64,000 nt of DNA, taken from positions 3,903,177 through 3,967,176 of the forward strand of contig CM059559.1 in NCBI GenBank assembly GCA_030386875.1, in the 5' to 3' direction. The notes under the pieces were generated by a model, which searched no databases, had not been told where the DNA came from, and saw nothing but the letters and a program-made list of their open reading frames with translations. Both the position numbers and the translations under genes were made by a program. Source of the DNA: Morinoia aosen (taxonomy: Eukaryota > Arthropoda > Malacostraca > Amphipoda > Talitridae). Every line of letters starts with the position of its first letter. Position 1 is the stretch's first letter. Below, piece after piece: positions 26,601 through 36,896 of the stretch.

Positions 26601-27617
26601 CATGACAAACACCTCTAAGTTACACAGTCCCAGGCATCCAAGTTTTAACATCTTTTGGCTATATTTAACCATCTGTATTTCCTATTACCAATGATACATC
26701 TGATACTTGTTGGAAACTCTCAGAAATACAACATAAAACCTTTCCCCTTGAATAAACTGCACAATTTATTTTTAGACATACTCTACTATAAACTATTCTT
26801 GGTGATTAACTAATGTAAACTAATCTCATGAACTAACGACAATGCAACACTTTTTAAACATGTCAAAACAACACTCGCTATTTTAGTTATGTTTCTGATT
26901 AGGGATACTAATGCCAACATCTCAAATGCTTGCGTCATCATGTCATCATCATAGGGGTACTATTTTTTATTATTTTAGGAATTTTGAGATGAGTTCTCAT
27001 GTTATGTCAGATATTTAATCTGTACAACCTTAGGATACCAAAGCTTCTCTGCCTTTATTTTGAAAAAAAAAAAAAAATCAAATTATCTTTTGTCAATTAT
27101 GGAGCTCAGTAAAAATCCATGATTTTTAAAATAAATTTTCCCACTCATTAATATGGATTTTTGCAATTTTTTCCCTACAAAGGAAGAACAGTTGGCTAAC
27201 TAGAATCTATCGCTACACACATGATGCCCCACGAACACCAATTGGTCTAAGTCATTGAGCAAGGCAAACAAAAATTCACCTAATTTGCACCTTATAGCAT
27301 GGAAATTCAACAGTGCTTATTGATCCTGGGGTGTTATCAAATGACCTTTCCAAACACTAAAATATTTTTTGGCAAATAGTTGATGTTTATAGATATTCAT
27401 TCAATGAAAATTACATGTACTATTTCAATAATGACAAATTTAAAACATTGGATTTATAATTTTCAGCATTTTTGGAATAAAATGTAAAGTATGATATACT
27501 TTAATGGTAGTATACCAATGATTTAATACCAACTTACTGATACATTTCATTTTTAATGTTGCACTAAATACTTACCAATTCCTTGAAAGTTGTAGGAGTC
27601 TCTTCCTTTGAACTCAT
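14640..27617 (-). CDS. DDX47: DDX47 / Rrp3-type DEAD-box RNA helicase, complete
   Basis: Ten exons with GT-AG introns and consistent phases: 27576-27617, 26137-26230, 23508-23672, 22404-22570, 21732-21851, 20399-20515, 18272-18510, 17231-17363, 15528-15656 and 14640-14741, encoding about 435 residues (human about 455). Motifs in order: Q motif with Gln36, Walker A AKTGSGKT 53-60, PTRELA 85-90, TPGRL 134-138, DEAD 159-162, SAT 190-192, ATDVASRGLD 309-318, [10 protein letters not shown] 339-348. The last residues, KKRKV, look like a nuclear localisation signal. DDX47/Rrp3 is known to act in nucleolar pre-rRNA processing for the small subunit. DDX47 is preferred over other DEAD-box proteins because of the spacing, SKPHxx/[15 protein letters not shown] and [17 protein letters not shown] context. 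The start is the first Met of exon 1, which has the short N-terminus usual for the family. No disabling change seen. A decayed second copy lies at 35264-57376. Confidence 0.95.
16272..16580. repeat. 29-bp hairpin minisatellite, copy 1 (about 11 units)
   Basis: Units of 29 bp: CAAATGATA, a nine-base loop AGGGCTGCA, TATCATTTG, then TT. Each unit is a self-complementary hairpin with a 9-bp stem; variants with TGTCATTTG break one pair. It lies in the DDX47 intron between exons 8 and 9. The corresponding array in copy 2 has about 36 units. Confidence 0.95.
16755..16965. mobile_element. Candidate TTAA-target MITE
   Basis: Starts TTAA-CCCTTTTACCGTCAAAG and ends TTTAAGGGTTCA. Counterparts lie at 38105-38330 (the same insertion in copy 2) and at 39521-39740 (a third, independent copy starting TTAA-CCCTTCACCGTCAAAA). 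The independent copy shows it is a dispersed element. Non-coding; superfamily not certain. Confidence 0.55.
17320..17745. repeat. Degenerate repeats of the exon 8 splice acceptor in intron 7, copy 1
   Basis: About six diverged units of roughly 60 bp. Each resembles the real intron 7/exon 8 junction, with a block like ATATCCAAACCTCTGCAGTG on the plus strand. The unit near 17525-17560 reproduces CACTGCAG plus an exon-like start that would read [11 protein letters not shown], against [11 protein letters not shown] in the true exon 8. Confidence 0.75.
19342..19608. mobile_element. TTAA-target MITE with long inverted ends
   Basis: A 267-bp element flanked by TTAA at 19338-19341 and 19609-19612. 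Ends begin GGCCCGTTTACACTAGGGG and are inverted for about 65 bp, including CGTGAGGCGCGACACGTGTA. No coding capacity. TTAA plus such ends fits a non-autonomous piggyBac or Kolobok element. Confidence 0.8.
19624..19988 (+). mobile_element. SINE-like element, full length, plus orientation
   Basis: A 365-bp family member in the opposite orientation to most others, flanked by a perfect 14-bp target duplication TAATCATCCGATAC at 19610-19623 and 19989-20002. The head hairpin is at the left and the ATAATC-repeat tail at the right. It landed at the right edge of the MITE at 19342-19608. Confidence 0.88.
22755..23115 (-). mobile_element. SINE-like element, diverged copy
   Basis: Recognised by GAAGGAGGAAGGTCTCATTTAGT, AGGACAGTAGTGAACC and AAAAAGAAGACCTATCTAACC, with a decayed head near 23080-23115. 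Lies in the DDX47 intron between exons 3 and 4. Target duplications not resolved. Confidence 0.75.
23930..25463. mobile_element. P-element-like non-autonomous DNA transposon
   Basis: A 1534-bp element with 23-bp perfect terminal inverted repeats starting CATGAAGGTATAAAAGACAG and a perfect 8-bp target duplication GCTCACAC at 23922-23929 and 25464-25471. Drosophila P elements also have ends starting CATGA and 8-bp duplications, so a P-type assignment is reasonable but inferred. No transposase reading frame is seen inside. Lies in the intron between DDX47 exons 2 and 3, within the block missing from copy 2. Confidence 0.82.
26380..26558. mobile_element. TTAA-target MITE, diverged
   Basis: Flanked by TTAA on both sides with inverted ends around GTTGACTG / CAGTCAAAG, and an interior like the element at 10267-10487. 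Lies in the DDX47 first intron. The corresponding sequence in copy 2 is cut at about 56268, where the copy 2 deletion ends inside this element. Confidence 0.6.
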
Positions 27618-28261
27618 TATAATGCTGATTTCTACAGAAATAATTCAAAAAGTAAAACAAAATTTTAAATCAACCTCAGTACCAAACACTGAAACCTTCT
27701 CGTACAGTCTTCTTCAACAAAATGCTGGAAAAAACAAGTCTTTAGATTAGAACAATTGTACCACTGTATTGCTTGACAGAAAACATTCACTAATACACTT
27801 TCACTTTTTCTATTAGGTTGACAACCATGCATGTCTTATACTTAGGTTAAAAGTAATTGATGAACTGTTTTCACCAATTTTAGTACAATGTTTATGTCAT
27901 CGGCTACAAAATGACGTGAATAAATTTATTTATGCTAAAAATATATGTATGAGTGAATGTAAGTAAAGTCATCCCATGTTTGTTCCAAGTGTTAGGTTAT
28001 AGAACCACATTTGAATTGCAAAGGCCAGGAAGTAGCAACACTATATTTACTCCATTTATATTTTCACTTTTCAAACCTTTTTGTGAATAGCCTCACACTG
28101 TATCAATATTCTATTATTCTTCCCACTAACTCTTAACTCTTTAGTACATTATTTACAAAAACTGCCAATACAGTACATACAGTATTATGGAAATACTGTT
28201 AACATAGTAGGTATAGTTTCATGAAAAATCTTTTAATACAGCATGTACAGTATTATGAAAA

Positions 28262-28365
28262 AGATCCAAATACAGTCCCTCAGCTCAGAGCCAAACACCT
28301 TCCTCCGGTAAGTGGCAATTCCCACAGATGCAATTGCTGAATTTCCCATGAGGGGGAATTACAGT
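28262..28365 (-). mobile_element. Old SINE head fragment
   Basis: The sequence from CTCAGCTCAGAGCC through GAATTTCCCATGAGGGGGA resembles the head end of the SINE family, strongly decayed. The counterpart at 58577-58670 shows it predates the duplication. Confidence 0.5.
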
Positions 28366-28415
28366 GATCCCTCGATTATTGCGGTTGATTGGTTCCAAGA
28401 CCGGCCATGATAACC

Positions 28416-28417
<2 letters not shown>

Positions 28418-28463
<46 letters not shown>

Positions 28464-29156
28464 AGAAAGTTTTAGCCTCCCTTAACCAAGAAAAAGACGT
28501 TCTAAGAGTGAAAAGAGGAAGGCACCATTCAGTATGGAGTTGAGGGAACGCGGAATCTATGCACAAGGTGCACAGAAACAGTAAGCTAGGAAAGAAGTTC
28601 ATGAAACAAAAAAAAAGTTGAAGAAGAAAGTAGTAGGTGCTGAAAAACAGGACAGCAGTGAACCTGTAGTGCCCTACCTTAGCCACCCCTCAAATCTCGT
28701 ATCTAGTCTATTTGTGTTCAGTAATCTTGAAATGTCCCAATGTAAATTTAATTAATAAAAAGTTCCCACTTCTCCGCCGCATATCACCGATACCTACAGC
28801 CAGAGAAGTATAAATGTAAGGCGGCTGCTTCTCTCGCCTCAAACGGAACTCGATGACAGAAGCAGCAACACCAACATGGCCTTACAATTATTGACTCCAG
28901 AGTGATTCCAATGGCAGAAGTAAGGAAGAAGCAACAACTCTTGGCCTTACAACTGGAGACCCCAAAAACGGAACTCAAAGGCCAAAGCAGCAACAACATC
29001 TGACCTTACAAACCAAAAAAAGATAGTCCGTAACAAAACAAAAACCTATTTTATTACAACAAAAAGGAAGCCTACCTAACCTTTAGCTCGGGCCCTAATA
29101 TGGTTCCCCTGGTAGCACTAATTCCCATAGATACAATAGTTGTATCCCTCTGAAGG
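28418..29156 (-). mobile_element. SINE-like element interrupted by a solo LTR, copy 1
   Basis: Target duplication GCCATGATAACYSA-type at 28404-28417 and 29157-29170 (GCCATGATAACTGA on the right, two changes on the left). The counterpart in copy 2 is 58726-59031. The 3' tail has grown into a TTA microsatellite at about 28418-28462, far longer than in copy 2. A solo LTR (28666-29010) is inserted in its body. Confidence 0.85.
28666..29010. mobile_element. Solo LTR fossil (345 bp)
   Basis: Begins TGTAGTGCCC and ends CCTTACA, flanked by a 4-bp target duplication AACC at 28662-28665 and 29011-29014. The uninterrupted SINE in copy 2 shows the empty site. Only one LTR is present and no coding part, so it is a recombination remnant. 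Family not assigned. It entered after the two copies separated. Confidence 0.8.
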
Positions 29157-29662
29157 GCCATGATAACTGAACTTCTGTAAAGCAGGAACAGCATACTTAC
29201 CGTATTTTGACTTTTAAAACCGTCCCTGTACTATTAAAAACCTACCTTTTGAAGTACAATACATTATTAATATCAGGGACTCCTATTAAGCAGTAACACT
29301 TGAAAAGGAAACAACACTTCTAGACTAGAAAACAATATTTATTCTTAATATTTCAAGAGATTTACCTAAAAATTATTCAGTGTCACATTTCCCAATTTTT
29401 CTAGAAATCTCATGAAATACCTTTCATATATATATTTTAGAAGCCTGTTGGATTGTGAATCCACAATAGTCAAACCGTGAAGTAGCCAGAAAACACTGAA
29501 ATTGACATGTAAATCAAACTGTTTCAAAGTACATGAAATAGGACAATTTCAAGGAAATCTCACTTTCAGGATAAGAAGAAAAACCAACATAGCTAAGAAT
29601 ATCATGATAAAAAAACAAACGGTCAATATGTATTTTAGGTGCCTCACAGATATTAAGAATTC

Positions 29663-30337
29663 GGTCAATGTGAAGTTTAATGCAATCACGGAAAATAATA
29701 ATGCCGATCCCAGGAATCACTAAAGGAACACATTTCAGAACGTTTTACATGAATGACATTCTGCTCGCTGATGCGTTATTTTCGAATAATTGAACTTTGA
29801 AGTTGGCCTTGGCGCCAAAGGAAGCGAGCGCGTGAAACGGAATTTAATTAATAACGGAAGCTATTACAAACGTAATGAGGTTGGGTCGTGAGTGGGAGGC
29901 ACAGTTCTTCTAGTGAAAATTATAAATAAAGCTTCTAACCCACCCATTAGGGTGACGACCGCAATCTTGTTGACATCGGGTCCAAAATGGCGGCGCCCAT
30001 GGTGGTCGCCATGTTAGACCCGATGTAAACAAGATTGCGGTCGTCACCCTAATGGGTGGGTTAGAAGCTTTATTTATAATTTTCACTAGAAGAACTGTGC
30101 CTCCCCCTCACGACCCAACCTATTTATGTTTGTGAAAGGGGGTTAGCTTCCGTTTTTAATTAAATTACGCTTGCTTCCTTTGGCGCAGGAAGGCCAACTT
30201 CAAAGTTCAATAATTCGAAAATAAAGCATCAGCGAGCAGAATGTCGTTCATGTAAAACGTTCTTAAATACGTTTTTTCAGTGATTGTTTGGAATATAATT
30301 ATTAATTTCTGTGATTGCATTAAACTTCACATTGACC
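29663..30337. mobile_element. Palindromic foldback element A
   Basis: A 675-bp near-perfect palindrome whose arms are about 330 bp, starting GGTCAATGTGAAGTTTAATG, centred near 30000 (GTCCAAAATGGCGGC). Flanked by a perfect 8-bp duplication AAGAATTC at 29655-29662 and 30338-30345. No transposase. Present only in copy 1 at this site; relatives lie at 59154-60241. Confidence 0.88.
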
Positions 30338-30346
30338 AAGAATTCT

Positions 30347-30914
30347 GTTCCAAAGAATCATTGAAGGAACGCATTTAAAAACGTTTTACAGGAATGTCAT
30401 TCTGCTTGCTGATGCATTATTTTTGAATTATTTAACTTTGAAGTTGGCTTTTGAGCGCCAGGAAAGCAAGCACGGTATGCATAATTCAATTAATAACAGA
30501 AGCTAACGTCCTATTACAAACGTAAAGAGATTGGGTCATGAGGGGGAGCCACAGTTCTTTTAGAGAAAATTATAAATAAAGGTTTCTAGTGACGTCCGTT
30601 TACATCATCTCCAATGGCGCCCACCCGGTCCCCAAGATGGCGGCCGCCATCTTGGGTGTAAACGGAGATCACTAAAAACCTTTATTTATAATTTTCACTA
30701 GAAGAACTGTGACTTCCCCTCACAACCCAACCTCTTTACGTTTGTAAAAGGATGTTAGCTTCCGTTATTAATTAAATTAAGCTTACCGTGCTTGCTTTCC
30801 TGTCGCGCGAAAGCCAACTTCAAAGTTAAATAATTCAAAAATAACGCATCAGCAAGCAGAATGACATTCTTGTAAAACGCTTTTAAATGTGTTCCGTTAG
30901 TGATTCTTTGGAAC
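30347..30914. mobile_element. Palindromic foldback element B
   Basis: A 568-bp palindrome with ends GTTCCAAAGAATCA and shared arm sequence with element A (AACTTTGAAGTTGGC), centred near 30630. The 8-bp flanks are AGAATTCT and GGAATTCT, one mismatch. It lies directly against element A, sharing part of its target duplication, so it entered at the duplicated site. Confidence 0.8.
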
Positions 30915-31174
30915 GGAATTCTTAATCTCCTTGAGGCACTTACAATACATATTGATTAAACCAACATTTTGGATCATAAAAAATCCATGCTGAGTGTTCT
31001 GTAAAACAATATGCCAAAGTATTAAAACTATTTTTGAACTTTAATTTTCTGAATAAACCAACTGATAAAATGTTGACATCAAAACAAAGCATATGTTTGT
31101 ACAAAATCCCATCCAAGAGTTTATGGAAAATTCAACTTCACCAAGGCTTTTTTGCGTTACAAAATTTAAAATAT

Positions 31175-31800
31175 GAAATTGAACTTGAGATTGAGGGTTG
31201 ACAGCGTCGGGGCCTTTGTAACAGCCTACAATTCCCTCCACAATTTTCAAACAAAGAGTTCAGCGCCTGGTACCAGACTTGTCCTCTAAACTACTCAGGA
31301 TCTACCAATCCTGGTCACAAGCTGCCATTGGACGGCATCACTGGGATAGCCAGTGTGTCAAAACACCATCCCCAGGCATTTTGGGTCATTACAGCCCACT
31401 CTACCTGACTGGCTCATTCCAATCACTGTCTCTTACTCCAGGCACGCACAAGAAACAATTTCATAGCTTCAATGATACTCACATTACACTCCTGATCCAA
31501 TCCAGCAAGACAGTTCATACTGCAATCATCTTCAGCACATCTAGCATACCACTCATTCTTTCCATACTGCTCAAACACCACATTCATGAAACGCTCTCTC
31601 TCTCTTGCTCATACTTACTACATTCCAGCACAAAAAGCTCAATTGTTTCCTCCACTCCACTATTACACTGCCGACATAATCCGTGAGGCATATTCTCATT
31701 CCACCTTTATGTACGTCTGTTCGCACTCAATGACTTACATCTCACAGCAAACAAGAGTTGACTTCCAAAACTACCATCATAGAACATCTCAAACTTAGGT
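31175..31800 (-). mobile_element. LINE 3' end, 5'-truncated (copy A of the TTCAAG-tail family)
   Basis: About 625 bp matching 60972-61580 (GACAGCGTCGGGGCC, TTGTCCTCTAAACTACTCAGG). The low-coordinate end carries a decayed TTCAAG tail. It encodes only part of a C-terminal protein region. 5'-truncated, as usual for LINE insertions. Confidence 0.8.
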
Positions 31801-31820
31801 GTACCGTGTACATCAATAAA

Positions 31821-32367
31821 GGTAAATCTGAAGGAGATGACAGTTGTCGATTTTGTAAATTTTGATGCCTTAGCATAGTTAATTAGATCGAAATAAACAA
31901 GTTTTCTTCTATGCACTTTTTGTCTCAAATGAGTATTTTATTAGTTATAGCGGTAAATGACTTACCGCAACTCCAGTCTTTGAAGCGGAAAGAAATTCTT
32001 GGATCGAGTTGTATGGCAATACTGCAATGGCGTCTCGCTTCCAGCGCTCTGTCTTGAAAGACGAAACCAAACCTACCGCTATACCTCGTTAAATACTCAT
32101 TTGACGAAAAAAGTGTATAGAATAAAAGTTGTTTATTTCGATGTTATTACCTTGTTTCAAGCAACAAAAATTCGAAAATCGATGAGTAGCTGTTTATTCG
32201 AGCGCATTCGTCATCAATGACGAAACTAAACTTACCGCTATAAATCGTAAAATACTCATTTGAGACGAAAATAGAATAGAAGAAAACTTGTTTATTTTGA
32301 TTCAATTAATTAGGTTCAGGCACCAAAGAGTGGAAAATCGACAACTGTCATCTCCTTCAGATTTACC
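31821..32367. mobile_element. MITE with GGTAAATC ends, copy 1
   Basis: A 547-bp element with 34-bp inverted ends beginning GGTAAATCTGAAGGAGATGA, flanked by an 8-bp duplication TCAATAAA at 31813-31820 and 32368-32375. The copy 2 sequence near 60850 (TTAATAAA, undivided) shows the empty site. Smaller inverted repeats (AAATGAGTATTTTA and its complement) lie inside. Non-coding. The 8-bp target and GG ends would fit several superfamilies (Merlin, hAT, P); not assigned. Confidence 0.85.
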
Positions 32368-32619
32368 TCAATAAAATATACAATGCTCAATTGTATTCCA
32401 TACAGAATTTAACTAGTTCCAGTTGTATGTCGATCCAACACATTATCGTGCACAAACAATGCCTCAACCATTGGCGGAGCGACCTAAATTACGAGTGGTC
32501 TACTTTGAACTAAAAAATTCCGCGTGTGCTGAATTTTGTTTAAAAATTCATGCAGGAAATCAATTTCATGTCCGGCAACACAGAATAATTTGCTTCAGAA
32601 GGTAAGTAAACAGCTGATT

Positions 32620-33119
32620 ATGATTTACCGTGTAAAATTATTTTGTCTGAGAAATTTCTCCTAAGAAAACTAATGTATTCGATTTTTTACTAATAATAAT
32701 TTTATATAACATAGTGTAATATACCATAATCATATTTATAATTCAAATTACAGCGGAAAGTATTCCGTTCGATCCCTGTTATGTATCTTCAGCGGATTTC
32801 ACATTATATAAATAAAAATCTAGCCTACTTTCCACGAATACTTGAGATTTATGTTTGCAAAGGGCAACATAACATATAAATATGAAAGAAGCCGAGCTGA
32901 AGGAAACTGACTTTATTTCATTTTTAGCCATTTTAGAAGCTTTGTAGTGTCTTTGCCTGAATTTTTCATATTACAATGATTGTGATTCTGAATTGATCAA
33001 ATTCAAACTGCTTAATACAGGGATTCGTAATAGAACGGAAAATCTTAAACTTGTGATATCTGGTTTCCTGAAGCTAGTGACAAATGCTTCTAATATAAAT
33101 TTCCTTACTGCCTGCTCTA
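32620..33119. other. AT-rich stretch, nothing recognised
   Basis: Upstream of DDX47 in copy 1. No exon or repeat family recognised. Confidence 0.5.
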
Positions 33120-33790
33120 TTCTCCTCAGCTATTCCTCGCTAACTTCATAAGCACCAATCACTTCCCCAATCTTAGTTTCAATTTTTTTCACAGATTCAT
33201 CAATCATTTGAGTAATTGCCGACTCAATTGTTTTTATCATACTCTCAATTCTATTCATTTGTTCCATCCCACACTGAGGATCGCCATTGTCTCCCTCATC
33301 TCTCGGTCTACGAGACTGTGGGTCCTCCATCCTCTTCAAAACACTCGTAGGACGCTCTTCACACATTATAAACTTTGTTTGAGGGGTGGGCACCCTTGAT
33401 AAATCAAAAGGCCGACTTATATTTCCTTATTGCACACAGATTATTCAATACAAATACGAAAAAAAAATGCAAGACCCAGATGTTAGTTGGCGTCCTCCAT
33501 GTTGGTTCTAACCTCTGATGACACTTTAATAAATTATTCTATGAACACTTCATGAATTTACAGAAACCGTGAGTAACGAGGAGCAACTTCAATTGGGTAA
33601 ACTAACAGTACCACCTTGGGAAGGAGTGAGTATGCTGTATACCTGTATGTGCTAGTAATCCTTATCAAATCCTCGTCTGTAAACTGTTCCCTTCTACACG
33701 ATACACAAAAAAATGATTATTTAATTCAGCAACAGTGAACGTGGTAAAAAGAAAGCGTAAAATTTCGCTGATACAATGTACAGAACGCGC
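33120..33790 (-). mobile_element. 5' fragment of an I-like LINE
   Basis: Minus-strand sequence at about 33596-33750 resembles the 5' UTR of the full I-like LINE at 50150-50328 (TACCACC, TACCTG, CTTGTCTRYRA-like and AACGTGGTAAA blocks). It is followed by an 87-codon frame, 33130-33393, with an alpha-helical MNRIESMIKTIESAIT segment, probably the start of its ORF1. The rest of the element is absent. Confidence 0.55.
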
Positions 33791-33982
33791 CGAGACTCGT
33801 ACCCAGCAATACGGCAGCATTCACACAAGATCACTTCGCTAGTAGTTTGACAACGAAACGAATACACACATCTTCAGAAAATAAAAGAAAAGCTTGAGAA
33901 CCTATCGAATCTGATACAATATTGCAGTTGCACGGCTATTGTTGTGCAAAATAGTCGCGGCAGGTGGATGTCAGCGAGCACA

Positions 33983-34270
33983 GTTTAGGTCAGATTTCAG
34001 TTCAAGCCTCCCTAACCTCGCAACGATGGTGTTCCCAAGAGAGGAAGGAGGAAGGCGCTATTTAGTATAATGATAAGGGAACGCGAAATCTATGCACAAG
34101 ATGCTTAGAAACAGCAAGTTAAGAAAGAAGTTCATGAAACAAGAGGAAAGTTGAAGAATAGTAGGTGTTGAAACACAGGACAGCAGTAACCCGGAAAACA
34201 TGGTCCTTAATATAGCAGAAAACGTTTTATTTCAACAAAAAGAAGACCTACCTAACTCTAAGCTCGGGGC
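33983..34270 (-). mobile_element. SINE-like element lacking its head
   Basis: A 288-bp family member flanked by a 13-bp duplication GTCAGCGAGCACA / GTCAGCGAACACA (33970-33982 and 34271-34283). It has the tail side but stops before the hairpin head. Because the flanks are intact target duplications, the head was never inserted. This is 5' truncation and identifies the head as the 5' end of the family. Confidence 0.85.
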
Positions 34271-34326
34271 GTCAGCGAACACAAACAGAAGCATCAGCGC
34301 AACATCACTATCCTCTCCACCGAAAA

Positions 34327-34363
34327 TGTCGGCTGAAGAACCGGTTGGGGCCAGAAGAAAAAA
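34327..34363 (+). pseudogene. Candidate first exon fragment cut by the duplication edge
   Basis: A plus-strand ATG in good context (ACCGAAAATG) reads MSAEEPVGARRKKE and then runs into copy 2 sequence at about 34364. It would be transcribed away from DDX47, in a position expected for a divergent neighbour. Not recognised as a known family. It may be chance. Confidence 0.3.
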
Positions 34364-34605
34364 AGAAAAAAATGCTTTAAAATTATTTGCATAAGTAAAT
34401 TTTGACATTCATTAGACCAGAGAATGGTTTCCCATTGCACGTTGACTGCGATGGTTTAACTTAAGTTCAACATTCAACTAAAATTTTAAGTAAAAAGCTG
34501 TCAGCAATTTTATAATTAGCAAACATTAATCCGGGCCTCTTCAATATCATTAATTTTAAAATACAGTTAAAACTATTCTAACGACCCATTGATGGGTCGT
34601 ATCTC

Positions 34606-34710
34606 AAGATTAGATGTTAGCTTGAGCCTCCCTAACCCCCAAAAAAACCTCACATTTTCGCCCTGGGAGTGTTAATTCCCGTAGATACAATAGTTGTATT
34701 CCCCCGAGGG
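34606..34710 (-). mobile_element. SINE-like element, short form, copy 2
   Basis: The counterpart of 13980-14082, with the same internal deletion and a few substitutions. Confidence 0.75.
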
Positions 34711-36896
34711 AAGTCATATCGCAAGCTACGTGAACAAGTTTCTCTGAAAACAAAATTGGCGCTCGACACCCGGGGGAGAGCGCTCAGTCCCCACACAGGA
34801 TGAAGTCCTGTCGTCTGCGGGTCACCTGTTAGTTTCTCGTAGATATTCTGACGCTTTGTGTTCTTGACTATGCACTGTGAACAAATTTTAAATATGATCC
34901 CTAAATTTCAGACAAAATTACATCCGATATGATGCAATTACACGGCATTAAATTCATTGCACTAATATCAAGTTATTACGTATAAGCAACTAATCTTAAA
35001 ATTGCGCTGGAAAGTTCGATTTGACAACTATAAGGGGTACACATCCACTACACTGGAGAATGGTTCCACTGACGCTAGAGTGAAGATTTGCTAGGTCACA
35101 TTCGCGATGATGCACCCAAAACTGCACGGCTATTTAACACGAGCTGGTACCGATTAAATAAATTTCACAGTCGAGTAAATATTGAGGAAGCGTTCACATC
35201 TAATCAACCGGAATGAATAATTATAGCCTAAAGCGTAATTAAAAGGAAAGTAAGACTCAAGAATTACACTTTGCGTTTTTTTGAACCCGATCCAAACGAA
35301 GAGCCTTTTCTCTTTGCAGATTTGGCTCCTGCCAAGAACTTGTCTTCTGCCATTTAGCCCAGCTCCTGAAATGAAAACACACAATGGAAATGACCAAGAA
35401 AGAATGATAGAGTTTCATACATGTGGAGGTAAAAGGTCGTGAACACTACATCGAAGAAAGATTTTAACGAGATGAAATAATAACAAAAAATTTCACGAAT
35501 TAGACCACGAAAGAATGGTTGTATCGTAATTAACGTAGTAGCAGTGAGACATGCTGGCTTCACTAACTCAGCCCATCTTGGGGCGGAAGTATTGAATTCC
35601 TCAATGCGAAACAAAAATAATGACAACAATTTTCAACAAAACCCTTTAACATGCACTGGATAGTAATAAAAATAGAACAAAGTTTTTTTTTAACAAATAT
35701 ATGACTAATATTCATCCTATTCGTTGTCACTTGAATAAAAATTTGACGCAATAGCGAGTAATGGAAAGGAGCGGTACATTTTTGAAACTATAGAAAGGCT
35801 CGGCAAATATGTTCTTCAACACTAACATGTATGAGTCTAGAACTAGCGCATTTTAATACTGGTTTATAGTTCTATCACACATCAGGCCCTCTATCGCCGT
35901 GGTTTAAAATAAAAACAATAAGAGAGCAATGGAAATTTTCGCGGTAGTTGACAGTCTTACCTATTGGTAGGACCTCTTGGCAAAACTGGCACGTGACCAA
36001 AAAAATATAATTCACTTTTAACTATTCTACGAAATACGAGATGTGAGTAATGTTAGTTAATTGAGCAAGTCAAGTGGAACGTGTGGTCAAAATGTTGAAC
36101 TGAACGCATGGAACTGGTAGCAAAGCTGGCCTAAAGCAATGATTTTACGTACCTCATTAGCGTTCCGTTCTGCTTGCTTCACAGAGGGCAGGAGAATCTC
36201 CACTTCATCCTCTTCAAATGGATACTCTTTCATTTTAACCTTCAATTTTTTCTCAAGGCCGAAGAACTCCATCACGTCATACTGAGGGAAAAGTGTCGAC
36301 AGAGGTGAAAAGTGTATTTTGAGCCGATTCTACGGTCGACAGAACTAAAAAGCGCGTTTTGGGCCTTTATTAGGTCGAATGCGGTGAAACCGTGTCTTAG
36401 GGGGGTTCCTAGGTTGAATGCGGTGAAAGAATATGTAACAAGTACTACAAAAATCAGTTCAGAACAGGCAAATAACAGTGGTATAAATTCCATAAAAAGA
36501 ACCATAAATAAAAACTATGAACCCTGGAAAAAAGTTATCAACAAAAAATTAAAAAACAAAATATTCAGTCTTTACTTATCATTTATAATGAGCAATACGG
36601 AAAATTCAATAATATGCAAAGAAAAGAAAAATGATTTTCACTCGCGATACCCCCATACTTGGCCAAGTACGTTATCATTGTCCTCCACCAAGTAAATAAG
36701 ACGCTTCACTTTCAATTATGCATAAGCAGAAATTTTTTTCTGATAACTTGAAAATGAAAGAAGCGTGGCACACTTTCTATGACTTTACACATTCTTTTTC
36801 ATCTGTACATAGCAACCGAAACGTGCGAACGTAGCTCGGTGTAGTACCTCAAAATTGATCACGTTAATGTTCTACACAGCTAAGGGTTCTCGCCAA

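Larger units (their letters stand above)
13739..34363. repeat. Large tandem duplication, copy 1 (about 20.6 kb)
   Basis: Sequence from about 13739 aligns with sequence from about 34364 onward, beginning at AGAAAAAATGCTTTAAAA in both. The matching order runs through DDX47 introns, exons and upstream DNA as far as about 32500 in copy 1 and 60970 in copy 2. Copy 1 has its own insertions: the P-like element at 23930-25463 (lying within the 5.1-kb block absent from copy 2), the solo LTR at 28666-29010, the 19.2-20.3 kb block, the foldback elements at 29663-30914, and a LINE 3' end plus MITE at 31175-32367. The unit ends where copy 2 begins. Confidence 0.9.

Noticed and set aside
36312-36695. 127-codon plus-strand frame present in both gene copies (also 15687-16070)
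   Set aside because: It lies antisense to DDX47 intron and exon 9 edge sequence; conservation follows simply from the duplication, and it has no recognisable domain.
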